Shown: positions 14,184 to 22,940, counted from the first letter of the stretch. The stretch is DNA of 26,334 bases from an uncultured Erysipelotrichaceae bacterium (GCA_902793515.1 CADBDO010000003.1:1-26334), one strand, 5' to 3'. The notes: generated from the letters alone by a model not told the origin. Numbers and translations: made by a program.

Positions 14184-15005
14184 ATGAAATTCTCAAAAAT
14201 TCTTATGGCTTCCGCGATGCTCGCCAGCATGATGCTTGCTAGCTGCGGAAATGGAGAGGGCGAACAGTCCAATCCTGCTGGAGCTTCAACCTCCAGCGTC
14301 AAAGCCTCTAGCTCCAAGAGCAGCTCCAGCAAATTCGTCGCTCAGTGGTCAAAGGACCCAACCCTCCACGTTGAGCCAACTTGCGAATCCGAAGGTAAGG
14401 ATGTCGAACGCTGCATCAACAGCAGCGCCGCCAACAAAGAGACCATCCTTCCAAAGAAGGCTCACACCTGGGGAGCCAAGAGCGAGAAGGTCACTGCCGA
14501 AGGCAAGAGCGGCTACTGGACCAACGAATGCTCCGTCTGCCACACCAAAGCCATCATCATCGATGCTTTGAATTGGACCAAGATCGAAGGCAGCAACAAG
14601 GATAACACCGGTGCTACCCTCAAATTCAGCACCAACGGCAACTACGCTGAATACGAATTCAATATGCCAACTGCCTTGACCAACGTCACCGTCGGCATCT
14701 ATGGCTGGGTTGACTACTGGAAAGATGGCAGCAACAACAACGACCAGAGAGGCTTCTTCTCCACTAAGGCTAACGATGGCAGCGCCAACGTCGGCGTCAA
14801 GATTAATGACACTGACCTCACCATCACCAACCACAAGACCTACGAAGAGATGGGCATGTCCGCTGGTGAGAACGGCAACAGCACCTTCGCTCTTTGCGAA
14901 ATGGGTACTATCGCTTCCATCGCCGCTGGCGACTTCAAGCTTACCTACACCCGTTTAGAGTCCTACAACCTCAACATCACTGAGATTTGGTTAATGTACA
15001 AATAA
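14184..15005 (+). CDS. Modular lipoprotein with CBM-like C-terminal domain
   Basis: The protein has 273 aa from the ATG at 14184 (AGAAAGG upstream); the ATG at 14145 would add 13 residues ahead of the signal peptide. The lipobox LASC gives lipid anchoring. A Ser/Lys linker follows. A small Cys-containing segment (PTCESEGKDVERC ... NECSVCHTKA) resembles short repeats of secreted Bacillota proteins. The C-terminal part (about 125-273) is a beta-rich jelly-roll-like domain: YAEYEFNMPTALTNVTVGIYGW, then GVKINDTDLTI, then ITEIWLMY at the end. Sugar binding is inferred. The order lipobox, linker, Cys pair, beta domain matches the lipoprotein at 3459-4430. Very biased C-ending codons suggest strong expression. 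Confidence 0.8.
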   Translation: MKFSKILMASAMLASMMLASCGNGEGEQSNPAGASTSSVKASSSKSSSSKFVAQWSKDPTLHVEPTCESEGKDVERCINSSAANKETILPKKAHTWGAKSEKVTAEGKSGYWTNECSVCHTKAIIIDALNWTKIEGSNKDNTGATLKFSTNGNYAEYEFNMPTALTNVTVGIYGWVDYWKDGSNNNDQRGFFSTKANDGSANVGVKINDTDLTITNHKTYEEMGMSAGENGNSTFALCEMGTIASIAAGDFKLTYTRLESYNLNITEIWLMYK

Positions 15006-15033
15006 TCCAGCTATTGTTCTGAGATTTAAAACC

Positions 15034-15061
15034 AGCCGAGGATAAAACCTCGGCTTTTTTT
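15034..15061 (+). terminator. Intrinsic terminator of the modular lipoprotein gene
   Basis: Stem AGCCGAGG/CCTCGGCT (15034-15041/15048-15055), a 6-base loop and seven Ts. Confidence 0.93.
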
Positions 15062-15125
15062 GCGCAAAAAATAGTGGATTTGCCAGTGAAAACGAAAAAG
15101 AAGAGTGACTTTTGAAGAAAGCCTT

Positions 15126-15138
15126 ATGATAAAATCAT
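15126..15138 (+). promoter_or_regulatory. Extended -10 promoter and inverted repeat upstream of serC
   Basis: TG-A-TAAAAT (15127-15135) is an extended -10 with no clear -35. It is embedded in the inverted repeat ATGAT-AAA-ATCAT (15126-15138), which may be an operator or chance in AT-rich sequence. The 100-base upstream region is too short for, and does not show, a serine T-box. Confidence 0.42.
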
Positions 15139-15163
15139 AGGTAGCACTTTAAGGGAGATATTT

Positions 15164-16246
15164 ATGAAGAGAGTATTCAACTTCTCAGCTGGCCCAGCCA
15201 CCCTTCCCTTGGACGTCCTCAAAGAAGCCCAAGAGGAACTTCTCGATTTTGAGAGTACTGGCATGTCCATCATGGAGATCTCCCATCGATCTAAGCCTTT
15301 CGAGAAAGTCCTCGAAGAAGCCGTCGCTGACCTCCGTGATCTAATGAAGATCCCAGAAAACTATAAAGTCATTTTCTGCCAAGGCGGCGCCTCGACCCAG
15401 TTCGCTGCCGTTCCGATGAACCTCATGAAGAACAAGAAAGCGGACTATATCCTTTCTGGCCTTTTCTCGACGAAAGCCTATAAGGAAGGATGCTTGTTTG
15501 GCGATTGCCAAGTAATAGCCTCCTCAAAGGATGACAATTTCACCCATATCCCAAACCTCGATAACCTTCCAGTCAGGGAAGACGCTGACTATGTCCATAT
15601 CTGTGAGAACAACACCGTCTATGGAACAAAGTTCCACAAACTTCCTGACACGAAAGGAAAGCCTCTTGTCGCCGATCAGTCTTCTTGCTTCTTAAGCGAG
15701 CCTTGTGATGTCAGCAAATACGGGGTCATCTACGCCGGTGTCCAAAAGAACGTTGGCCCATCTGGTCTTGCCATCGTCATCATCAGGGAAGACCTCATCC
15801 GCGAAGATCTTGATATCGTCACCCCAACCATGCTTAAGTGGAAGACCCAGGTTGACGCGAATAGCCTTTACAACACCCCAAACTGCTTTGGCATCTATAT
15901 GTGCGGAAAAGTCTTCAAGTGGCTTAAGAAGCAGGGCGGTCTCGAAGAGATGAAGAAGAGAAACGTTGAGAAAGCCAACTATCTCTACGATTATCTCGAC
16001 CATTCGAAATATATTGCTGTTGCTGATAAAGATAGTCGCTCAATCATGAACGTCACCTTCAAGACCAGTGATCCTGAGCTTGACGCTTTATTCTGCGAAG
16101 AAGCCAAGAAGCACGGCATCATCTCCATCAAAGGCCATAGAGCCGTTGGAGGAATGCGCGCTTCGATCTATAACGCCATGACCCTCGAAGGCGTCAAAGC
16201 CCTCGTCGAGTTCATGAAGGAATTCGAAAAGGAGCACCTTAAATGA
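15164..16246 (+). CDS. serC: Phosphoserine aminotransferase
   Basis: The protein has 360 aa, starting at an ATG after AAGGGAG. The hallmark opening NFSAGPATLP, the segment MEISHRSKPF, the phosphate-site QGGASTQF, the PLP-binding Lys195 in AGVQKNVGPSG and the ending IKGHRAVGGMRASIYNA identify SerC. It converts 3-phosphohydroxypyruvate and glutamate to phosphoserine and 2-oxoglutarate in the cytoplasm, using pyridoxal phosphate. It is the first gene of a run of four, and its TGA overlaps the serA start (ATGA). It is of normal length. No phosphoserine phosphatase (serB) lies in the run. Confidence 0.97.
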   Translation: MKRVFNFSAGPATLPLDVLKEAQEELLDFESTGMSIMEISHRSKPFEKVLEEAVADLRDLMKIPENYKVIFCQGGASTQFAAVPMNLMKNKKADYILSGLFSTKAYKEGCLFGDCQVIASSKDDNFTHIPNLDNLPVREDADYVHICENNTVYGTKFHKLPDTKGKPLVADQSSCFLSEPCDVSKYGVIYAGVQKNVGPSGLAIVIIREDLIREDLDIVTPTMLKWKTQVDANSLYNTPNCFGIYMCGKVFKWLKKQGGLEEMKKRNVEKANYLYDYLDHSKYIAVADKDSRSIMNVTFKTSDPELDALFCEEAKKHGIISIKGHRAVGGMRASIYNAMTLEGVKALVEFMKEFEKEHLK

Positions 16247-17394
16247 AAGCCTATTGCCTGGATAAGATCTCAAAGGTCGCTTTAGCCACCCTCAAAGACG
16301 CTGACAAAACCGTCGAATCCCTTTCTGATGCTGATTCGATTCTTGTAAGAAGCTCCAAGATGCATGAGATGGCTCTCTCAGAGAACATCCTTGCCGTCGC
16401 TAGAGCCGGTGCCGGCGTCAATAACATCCCATTAGCCGACTACGCCGAGAAAGGCGTGGTGGTCTTCAATACCCCAGGTGCGAACGCCAACGCCGTCAAA
16501 GAGCTTGTCATCGCTTCCCTCATGCTTGCTAGCCGCGACATCATCGGAGGCAGCCTCTGGGTCAAAGAAAACGCAGGGGATGAGAATATCTCCAAAGCCG
16601 CTGAGAAAGCCAAATCCCAATTCGCTGGAAACGAGATCTTCCATAAGACCATCGCCGTCCTTGGTTTAGGCGCGATCGGCGTCCTTGTCGCCAATGCCTG
16701 CGTTGACCTAGGCATGCAGGTCATCGGATATGACCCATATCTCTCAATCCATAACGCCATGCTTCTCAATAAGAGAGTCACCTATGTCTCTTCTTTGGAA
16801 GAGGCCGTCAAAGACGTTGATTTCCTCACCGTCCATATCCCTCTTACCGATTCGACAAAGGGACTCATCGGCAAAGACCTCATCGCAAAGATGAAAGATG
16901 GCGCGACCATCCTCAATCTCTCTCGCGATGGCATCATCGACGAAGAGGCCCTCGAAAAAGCCTTGGAGGAAGGCAAGATCAAGAAATACATCACCGACTT
17001 CGCTAACCCGAATGTCGTCAAGATGCCTAACACCCTTTGCTTCCCTCACTTAGGAGCCTCAACTGAAGAGGCCGAGGACAACTGCGCCCTCATGGCCATC
17101 GCCGAACTCAAAGACTATCTTGAGAACGGAAACATCTCTAACTCGGTCAACTATCCTGCCGCTGATGCTGGCAAGAAAGGCCAGGGGGTCAGGGTTTGCG
17201 TTAACCACAAGAATATCCCTGGCATGATCAATAATTTCACAACCATCATCTCTCGCGACGGAGGAAACATCGCCTCCCTCGTCAATAAATCAAGGAACGA
17301 ATACGCCTACACGATCATCGACACCGATAAAGAGGTCGATGAGAAAGAACTTCTAAGTGTCCCAGGCGTCCTTCGCGTCAGAATCATCAAATAA
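16243..17394 (+). CDS. serA: D-3-phosphoglycerate dehydrogenase with ACT domain
   Basis: The protein has 383 aa; its ATG overlaps the serC stop and AAGGAG precedes it. It oxidises 3-phosphoglycerate with NAD, the first step of serine synthesis. Landmarks are RAGAGVNNIP (54-63), NTPGANANAVKE (76-87), the Rossmann motif GLGAIG (141-146), NLSRDGIID with Arg228, His269 in FPHLGAST, and a C-terminal ACT domain (about 316-383) that may sense serine. The segment after Arg228 reads YITDFANPNV, without the Glu of the usual Arg-Glu-His triad. I recall similar DFPN-type segments in clostridial SerA proteins, so this is probably a subtype, not a defect. Confidence 0.95.
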   Translation: MKAYCLDKISKVALATLKDADKTVESLSDADSILVRSSKMHEMALSENILAVARAGAGVNNIPLADYAEKGVVVFNTPGANANAVKELVIASLMLASRDIIGGSLWVKENAGDENISKAAEKAKSQFAGNEIFHKTIAVLGLGAIGVLVANACVDLGMQVIGYDPYLSIHNAMLLNKRVTYVSSLEEAVKDVDFLTVHIPLTDSTKGLIGKDLIAKMKDGATILNLSRDGIIDEEALEKALEEGKIKKYITDFANPNVVKMPNTLCFPHLGASTEEAEDNCALMAIAELKDYLENGNISNSVNYPAADAGKKGQGVRVCVNHKNIPGMINNFTTIISRDGGNIASLVNKSRNEYAYTIIDTDKEVDEKELLSVPGVLRVRIIK

Positions 17395-17396
17395 CC

Positions 17397-18173
17397 ATGA
17401 AACTAGGAATGCCAATCCTCTTTGAGTTCAACACCATCGAGGAGAATCTCAAATTAGCTACGGAATTAGGGCTCGACTTCGTTGAGCTCAACCTCAATTT
17501 TTCTTATTGCCGAAAAGAAATGGAAGAAGACAAAATCCCTGCCCTTTTAAAGAAATATCCCCTGCAAATCACGCTTCATTTCTACGACGAAGCAGATTTA
17601 GGATCGTATCCCGAAGTGGTGGAAGGTTATCTCAAACTCTTAGAGAGATATGCCTCTTTGGGAGAAGGTTATGTGAGGATGATGAACTTCCATAATAACG
17701 GTGGTCCTCTCGTCACCATCTCTGGCAAGAGGAACTACATCTACGAGAAGGAATATGACTCTTACATCAAAAGACTCATCCCTGCTTACACGAAAGCCAA
17801 AGAAATCTGTGAGAAAAGAGGCATCAAGCTTGTCATTGAGAACACCGATACCTGTCCTGGCGCTGCCTTCTTAAAGGACGTTTACCGCGATGAGATGAAC
17901 GCTGGCTTCCATTTCAATTTCGACATCGGCCATGATGCCGTGATGGGGGATTGGCTATATGAATTATCAAAGAAGCTTCCGCTCAAATTCGACGAATTCC
18001 ATATCCATGATTCCGATGGAAAAAGAAACCATCTCGCCCTTGGCGAAGGAACCCTTGGTGAGAAACTAAGGGAATTCAAAGAGATGGCCAAGAAAAACGA
18101 CGCTTACGTCCTTCTTGAAGTTAAATCTAAAGAAGACCTTAGGAAATCCGTTCCTTTCTGGAGGAATCTATAA
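17397..18173 (+). CDS. Sugar phosphate isomerase/epimerase (AP endonuclease 2-type TIM barrel)
   Basis: The protein has 258 aa, starting 2 bases after the serA stop without a clear ribosome site, so translation is likely coupled. It is a TIM barrel of the PF01261 family. Probable metal ligands are Glu148 (VIENTD), Asp176/His179 (FDIGHD), His202/His204 (FHIHDSDG) and Glu241 (LLEVK). The GEGTL segment near 216-220 is typical of the family. Members act as isomerases, epimerases or endonucleases; nothing here fixes the substrate. Its place after serC-serA suggests coexpression, but a role in serine metabolism is not established. Confidence 0.85.
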   Translation: MKLGMPILFEFNTIEENLKLATELGLDFVELNLNFSYCRKEMEEDKIPALLKKYPLQITLHFYDEADLGSYPEVVEGYLKLLERYASLGEGYVRMMNFHNNGGPLVTISGKRNYIYEKEYDSYIKRLIPAYTKAKEICEKRGIKLVIENTDTCPGAAFLKDVYRDEMNAGFHFNFDIGHDAVMGDWLYELSKKLPLKFDEFHIHDSDGKRNHLALGEGTLGEKLREFKEMAKKNDAYVLLEVKSKEDLRKSVPFWRNL

Positions 18174-18176
18174 ACC

Positions 18177-20114
18177 ATGAAATGGGCTTTGTTTGTTTTT
18201 GCTTTTATCGCGCCTTTAATCGTTAACGGCATCTTTTTCTTATTTGAGACCTTCAAGAAGAAAGAGGAACTTTCCTTTAAGAACAAAACAGTTCAGAAAG
18301 AGCTTTGGAACCTAGGAGCCTCTTTCGTCCTTTGCCTTATCTCCGCAATAGTCGGCCTCTTCTCTAGCGACGTCTCTGCCATGAATATCTTCGTTGGCAA
18401 TCTCTTTATCTGCCTTTTGGCAAGAGAGATGACCCCGCTTATCAAACTCGATTGGAAGAAGCTCGATAAAAAGGCCATCACCCCAATCGCCAAAGCCGCG
18501 ATTGCTCTTCTTGGCTTCGTTTTCGAAATCAGCCTCTTCCAGACCTGGTCGATCTATCTTCTTTCCGGAATGAGGTTAGGGGCGTTCGCTCTTCTTGCCT
18601 ATCTTGTTGGTAGCCTCGCCGAATCCTATTACGAGAACAAAGACCTCTCCGTCATCAGGGTGGCCTTCGCTTTCTTCTTCATCGTCTTCCTTTTCTGCAC
18701 AATCGCCGATCCAAAAGCCTGGTTCGACGCTTATCCATTCGAAGGTGGCCTCAAGTACCTTGAGGAGAACCCATATCTCTACTACAACCAGTTCGACGCT
18801 TTCATGCATGGGCAGCTCCATCTTGTGGCAGAGCCTGATCCTCGTCTGGCTCTCTTGGAGAATCCATACGACCCATATCAGAGAGGCGGCATCAGCTATC
18901 TTTGGGATACCGTTTATTACAATGGCAAATACTATTCGTATTATGGCGTCGCCCCAATCTTCTTCGTCATGTTCCCTGTCTATATCCTTTCAGGGTTCAC
19001 GATCGTTCCTAATGGCTTATTCTGCCTTACCCTTGCCAGTGTGCTTTACGCCTATGGCATCTTCAGGCTTTCGCTTCTTCTCAAAGAGAAATATGCCGCC
19101 AACCTTCCAAGCTGGTTCGTCTATCTCTTCAGCTTCCTCATCTTCGTCTCGTCCTTGGGATATAACTTCCTTAACTTCAGATGGACGGACTGGAAATATA
19201 GGGTTCCATTCGCCTATGCCGTAGTGGGCATGGTCTTCTTCCTTGCCTTCTTCTTTGAAGGGCTCAAGCGCGAAGGAGTCAAACAGCATATCTATTGGGG
19301 ATTATCCGCTTTGTTCTATGTCCTCATCATGGGCTCTAGACCTGAGCTTGGCGTCATCGCCATCCTCATCGTCCCATACCTTGTGAAATTCATTCTCCAG
19401 GGCAGGACAAAGAACGCGAAAGGGGAGAAGAATAATCTTTATCCTCTCATCCCGTTTGCCGCCGTTCTTGTCATTGGAGGCATTGCCTTAGCGGGATACA
19501 ACTTCCTCCGTTTTGGCAGCCTCACTGAATTCGGCTCGAACTATCAGCTCACGATCAATGACGCTAGGACGAATTCCCTCGACTTAGAGCATGGTCTCTT
19601 TGACGCTTTCTATCACTATTTCTGGCAGCAGCCTGTTTTCTCCGCAAAGATAGAAGAGACAGGATTTGCAGGGTTTTTTGACTTTGACGAGTTCCCATTC
19701 ATAACCACTCAGTATGTTGGTCTCCGCCATGAGACTCACGTCTATATCTCCTATTCCGTTGGCCTTCTTTCTAGCCCAGCCTTCTATCTTGTCTTGCTCC
19801 TTCCTTTCGGCTTAGCCGCCCATAAGAAGATTGAGGAGTGGGTCTATCTCATCCTTCCTCCGTTCCTTCTTCTCGTCCTTTGCTGGCTCATGTACTGCCT
19901 TGGCGGCGTTTGCATGCGCTACATCCTCTACTTCTGGCCTCTTGCCGGAATCTGGGCGATGTCGGTCTTCTATTCCTCTTACTCCACTTTGACGAAAGAA
20001 AAAAGCACCAGGATACCTCTTATCGTCGTATCTCTAGTGCTTGTTCTCTTAGGTGCTTACCTTGCCATCAACTTAGGCAGGAACCCATTCGATGGCTGGC
20101 AGATAGTCAGTTAA
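18177..20114 (+). CDS. Large polytopic membrane protein, GT-C glycosyltransferase-like
   Basis: The protein has 645 aa with about a dozen hydrophobic segments. It starts 3 bases after the preceding stop, with GGAGG 12 bases upstream. The first loop after the early membrane segments carries YYNQFDAFMHGQLHL, then a Pro-rich EPDPRLALLENPYDPY and WDTVYYNGKYYSYYGVAP. This loop is seen in a widespread uncharacterised family of GT-C-fold membrane proteins. By analogy it may move sugars from a lipid carrier to an outer-surface acceptor, but no donor or acceptor can be named. It is the last gene of the serC run. Its terminator lies within the end of the opposing gene. Confidence 0.75.
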   Translation: MKWALFVFAFIAPLIVNGIFFLFETFKKKEELSFKNKTVQKELWNLGASFVLCLISAIVGLFSSDVSAMNIFVGNLFICLLAREMTPLIKLDWKKLDKKAITPIAKAAIALLGFVFEISLFQTWSIYLLSGMRLGAFALLAYLVGSLAESYYENKDLSVIRVAFAFFFIVFLFCTIADPKAWFDAYPFEGGLKYLEENPYLYYNQFDAFMHGQLHLVAEPDPRLALLENPYDPYQRGGISYLWDTVYYNGKYYSYYGVAPIFFVMFPVYILSGFTIVPNGLFCLTLASVLYAYGIFRLSLLLKEKYAANLPSWFVYLFSFLIFVSSLGYNFLNFRWTDWKYRVPFAYAVVGMVFFLAFFFEGLKREGVKQHIYWGLSALFYVLIMGSRPELGVIAILIVPYLVKFILQGRTKNAKGEKNNLYPLIPFAAVLVIGGIALAGYNFLRFGSLTEFGSNYQLTINDARTNSLDLEHGLFDAFYHYFWQQPVFSAKIEETGFAGFFDFDEFPFITTQYVGLRHETHVYISYSVGLLSSPAFYLVLLLPFGLAAHKKIEEWVYLILPPFLLLVLCWLMYCLGGVCMRYILYFWPLAGIWAMSVFYSSYSTLTKEKSTRIPLIVVSLVLVLLGAYLAINLGRNPFDGWQIVS

Positions 20115-20159
20115 GTAAGTTTACTTACTCCAGAAGCCAATCTTTGTGGCTTCTTTTTT
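20114..20159 (+). terminator. Junction palindrome and terminator between convergent membrane-protein genes
   Basis: The inverted repeat AGTAAGT-TT-ACTTACT (20114-20129) sits exactly where the two convergent genes end. A strong terminator follows: AGAAGCCA/TGGCTTCT (20132-20139/20147-20154) with a 7-base loop and six Ts. The terminator lies inside the last codons of the minus-strand gene. Confidence 0.82.
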
Positions 20160-21842
20160 GTTCTCCATTTTCTTGAGGAGGTGGTCGATAAGAAGACCAA
20201 CGACAAGTCCGATTGGGAGATAGAGGAGCATCGCGTATCTGGCGTTCATCGTGCATCCGACTGGATAACGCATGCAGAAGGCCATGTAGGAGATCGCTGA
20301 GCTAAAGAAAGTGACGACCAAGAAGTAGAACACGAAGTCGTTTTGCTGCTTCTCGCCTTTGACCAAGGAAATGATCTTCTTAACGATGAAGAAGACTCCG
20401 CCGATGACGAAGGCAATGCCTGTCATGATCGAGAAGGTGTAGGTAAGGGAAACAAGGATCCAGAATGGGTTTTTGAACTCACCCATGGATTCCGCCATCC
20501 ATCTGATATCGCTTTCGGAGAACAAACCTGTCTTAAGGAAAGCAGTCCAGCAGTTGAAGTCGATGGTGCCCCAGTAGTAATCCTGAGGACTTCCTGTGGC
20601 GGAACGGACGTTCGTAATGTGGTAGAAGAGGTCTGGCGAAGGGAAGATGAAGAGCCTTGCCCACATTGGGTAGATCTCTGGGTCGATGTACATGAAGTAA
20701 TCGGTGCCGTAAATGCCGACAAGATCCCAAACATAGGCGATTGGTCTGTCGTATTTCATCTTCGCGTAGATTTCAAAGAAGAGACCAAGTGGGAAGACGA
20801 TAACGGCAAAGACACCCATCTGGATGATGAATTTGATGAGCTCTTTGTTATCTGCTTTGACCCATTTGCCTTCTTTTCTAAATAAGCCAAGAAGGTCGAT
20901 TAAGAAGATAGCGGCAACCGGGAAGGCGACGACGACGGTGGAGAGCTTCGTCTCCATGCCAAGACCGATGCAAAGGGCGGTGGCGACAAGAGGAACGTAT
21001 GAACGGGTCTTGTGGTAGCGGATCGCGGCATATAAAGCGGCGAAGGAGAAGAGCAAGGACAAGGAGTCATTGTTCTTGTACGCGCTGATGAACCAGAAGG
21101 CAGGGGTGAAGAAGAGAAGGAACGAACCGATGATCGAAACGCGTTTGTTAAGCCCTAATTCAACAATGACCTTGTAGGCGAAATAGAGAGTGATGATGCC
21201 TTGGAAGGAAAGGAAGATCCTCGCTGTTTCGAAAGCGGTGTAATCAAAGAGGGTGAATTCTCCGAAATGCGCGCTGCTAGCGACATTAGGGACAATCGCC
21301 TCAGAGCCTTGGAAATGAGGTAAGAGGATGGAGTTTATCCTCATGAAGAAAGCGATCGCAGCGTGGTAAAGCTTTGGCTGATAGTACTGGCTTTCCAAAT
21401 TAACCGCTGGGATTTTGCCGGTTTTGTAGATGTCATAGATTATGGCCCAGTGACCATAATCGCCAAAGACGCCATAGTCATGGGTATAGGAGCCGTCGTT
21501 ATAGGTTCTCGCCATGGTGAAGGGGAGAACGAGCCCAGCGGACATCATGAAGAAGAGGAAGACGGCCTTTCTGGTTGAGAGTTTTCCATATACGGCCGCT
21601 AAGACGAAATAACCGACGGCAAAGAGCTCAAAAAGAACGAGGGCGATAACGAAGATGACGCGAGAGGCCTGACCATTGAAACCGATCTTGTCGTACATCT
21701 CTTGCTGATAGACGAAAAGGAAATAAATCGCGTACATCAGTAAGACCGCGACTGGCCAAATGACGAAAGGCGCCCATTTCTTCTTGAAGAAGGAACAAAG
21801 CATCTCGTCAAACTTTGTGAAATGTTCTTTAAAAGTGTTCAT
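20121..21842 (-). CDS. PMT/ArnT-like membrane glycosyltransferase (GT-C fold)
   Basis: The protein has 573 aa with about 11-12 hydrophobic segments. It starts at the ATG at 21842 with a modest AGG site upstream. The first external loop has YTHDYGVFGDYGHW and later QYYQPKLYHA, fitting the acidic-loop plus aromatic pattern of dolichyl-phosphate-mannose transferase-like enzymes (PF13231/PF02366 type). The conserved Asp122 may be catalytic. It would transfer a sugar from a polyprenyl-phosphate donor on the outer face of the membrane. The C-terminus overlaps the terminator of the convergent gene. The neighbouring GtrA-family and FAD-oxidoreductase genes support a cell-surface glycosylation context. 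The exact sugar and acceptor are unknown. Confidence 0.8.
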   Translation of the reverse strand: MNTFKEHFTKFDEMLCSFFKKKWAPFVIWPVAVLLMYAIYFLFVYQQEMYDKIGFNGQASRVIFVIALVLFELFAVGYFVLAAVYGKLSTRKAVFLFFMMSAGLVLPFTMARTYNDGSYTHDYGVFGDYGHWAIIYDIYKTGKIPAVNLESQYYQPKLYHAAIAFFMRINSILLPHFQGSEAIVPNVASSAHFGEFTLFDYTAFETARIFLSFQGIITLYFAYKVIVELGLNKRVSIIGSFLLFFTPAFWFISAYKNNDSLSLLFSFAALYAAIRYHKTRSYVPLVATALCIGLGMETKLSTVVVAFPVAAIFLIDLLGLFRKEGKWVKADNKELIKFIIQMGVFAVIVFPLGLFFEIYAKMKYDRPIAYVWDLVGIYGTDYFMYIDPEIYPMWARLFIFPSPDLFYHITNVRSATGSPQDYYWGTIDFNCWTAFLKTGLFSESDIRWMAESMGEFKNPFWILVSLTYTFSIMTGIAFVIGGVFFIVKKIISLVKGEKQQNDFVFYFLVVTFFSSAISYMAFCMRYPVGCTMNARYAMLLYLPIGLVVGLLIDHLLKKMENKKEATKIGFWSK

Positions 21843-21850
21843 AGATAACC

Positions 21851-21884
21851 TAAACGAATTAAATCGTTTAACTGTAATATTTTA
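21851..21884 (-). promoter_or_regulatory. Inverted repeat and putative promoter of the PMT-like gene
   Basis: On the minus strand TAAAAT (21884-21879) is a candidate -10, with TTGCCT (21909-21904) 19 bases upstream, a wide spacing. Between it and the gene lies a perfect inverted repeat with 7-base arms, TAAACGA-ATTAAA-TCGTTTA (21851-21870), which could be an operator or a leader hairpin. Confidence 0.42.
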
Positions 21885-21991
21885 GCATCAAGCTTTCTTT
21901 GAAAGGCAAGTAATGATTTCTTAGTTAGGGTTTCTCGCTCAATTGGTTTAGAATAGTCATGCTCCTAACAAGAGGAAAGACCCAAAATATC

Positions 21992-22927
21992 ATGGAAAAC
22001 GAAGTCAAAAATCAAGAAATCGCTGACAAAACCCCTGTGAATGAGGTTCCAGCAGCGACTAGAAACATCAAATTCGAAGCCTTATTAACCGCGGCCGCGA
22101 TTGCCGTTGGAATTGTTGTCGCCGTCATCGTCGCTCTCCTTATGCCTGCCAATTCAGGTGAGACTTTTGAGATCGCTTATGGTGGAGGCGCTCCTCTTCT
22201 TAGAGAGAAAGGCACCCTCATCGTTTCCCTCATCAATGGCTTTGCCGTCAACATCGCCACGCTTACCGCTCTCTATTTCATTAGGCCAAGCGGAATCAAA
22301 CCGATCTTAGGCAATAAGTGCCGTAATGCTTTGTTGCTCGTTATCCTTGCCCTCTTTGGTGTTCTTGCCCATGTTGTCTTAGGTATCCTCGTTCCTGTCA
22401 CAAGCATTCCTACGGCTCTCATCCAAGGCGCTATCGCCATCATCGTCGGCGTTTACGATCTTCTCATCTACAAGCTCTACATGGAGAACCGCACATACTC
22501 CAACAACCTCTTCTGGGAGATCTTCCGTTTCGGTATCGTTGGTTTAGTTGCCGCGGTCTTCGATTTCTTAACCGTCTTTGCTTTCAGATTCGGTGTCTTC
22601 GGAAGCGGAACCGATTGGTATGTCACCCTCATCTCCACGACCTGTGGCTTCATCGTCGGTGTCACCATCAATTACCTCATGTCCACCTACATGGTTTACA
22701 AGGCCAGCAAATCCAACCTTGCTAAGACGGCGAAAGGCGTCATCTTCTTCGTCATTCTTTCCGCGATTGGCCTTGGAATCGGAATCGGCTTAGAGTATCT
22801 CCTCTATGATTTCTTCTTCCTTAACCTTGGGATTGCTATCTTCATCTATCCGGTTGTCTTCGTCGTCCGCACCCTTGTGGTCATGGTCTATAACTACTTA
22901 TCCCGTAAGTTGCTTATCTATAGATAA
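21992..22927 (+). CDS. GtrA-family membrane protein with N-terminal membrane extension
   Basis: The protein has 311 aa from the ATG at 21992, preceded by AGAGGAAAG. An ATG at 21959 is in frame, but a possible -10 (TAGAAT, 21949-21954) would start transcription after it. The C-terminal part (about 178-311) is a four-helix GtrA domain: FGIVGLVAAVFDFLTVF, VTINYLMSTYMVY, and the ending VYNYLSRKLLIYR. GtrA proteins are thought to flip or help flip polyprenyl-phosphate-linked sugars across the membrane. The N-terminal 160 residues add about four more membrane segments and are unusual for the family. It is divergent from the PMT-like gene and convergent with the FAD oxidoreductase gene. Confidence 0.87.
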   Translation: MENEVKNQEIADKTPVNEVPAATRNIKFEALLTAAAIAVGIVVAVIVALLMPANSGETFEIAYGGGAPLLREKGTLIVSLINGFAVNIATLTALYFIRPSGIKPILGNKCRNALLLVILALFGVLAHVVLGILVPVTSIPTALIQGAIAIIVGVYDLLIYKLYMENRTYSNNLFWEIFRFGIVGLVAAVFDFLTVFAFRFGVFGSGTDWYVTLISTTCGFIVGVTINYLMSTYMVYKASKSNLAKTAKGVIFFVILSAIGLGIGIGLEYLLYDFFFLNLGIAIFIYPVVFVVRTLVVMVYNYLSRKLLIYR

Positions 22928-22940
22928 GAAATAGCAAAAT

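Noticed and set aside
14349..14834. Minus-strand open frame of 161 codons opposite the modular lipoprotein.
   Set aside because: The sense strand has a lipobox, ribosome site, promoter and terminator. The antisense frame is explained by its C-ending codons.
15062..15163. Possible T-box or other riboswitch before the serine genes.
   Set aside because: The region is about 100 bases, with no T-box sequence, no long stem series and no terminator/antiterminator pair.
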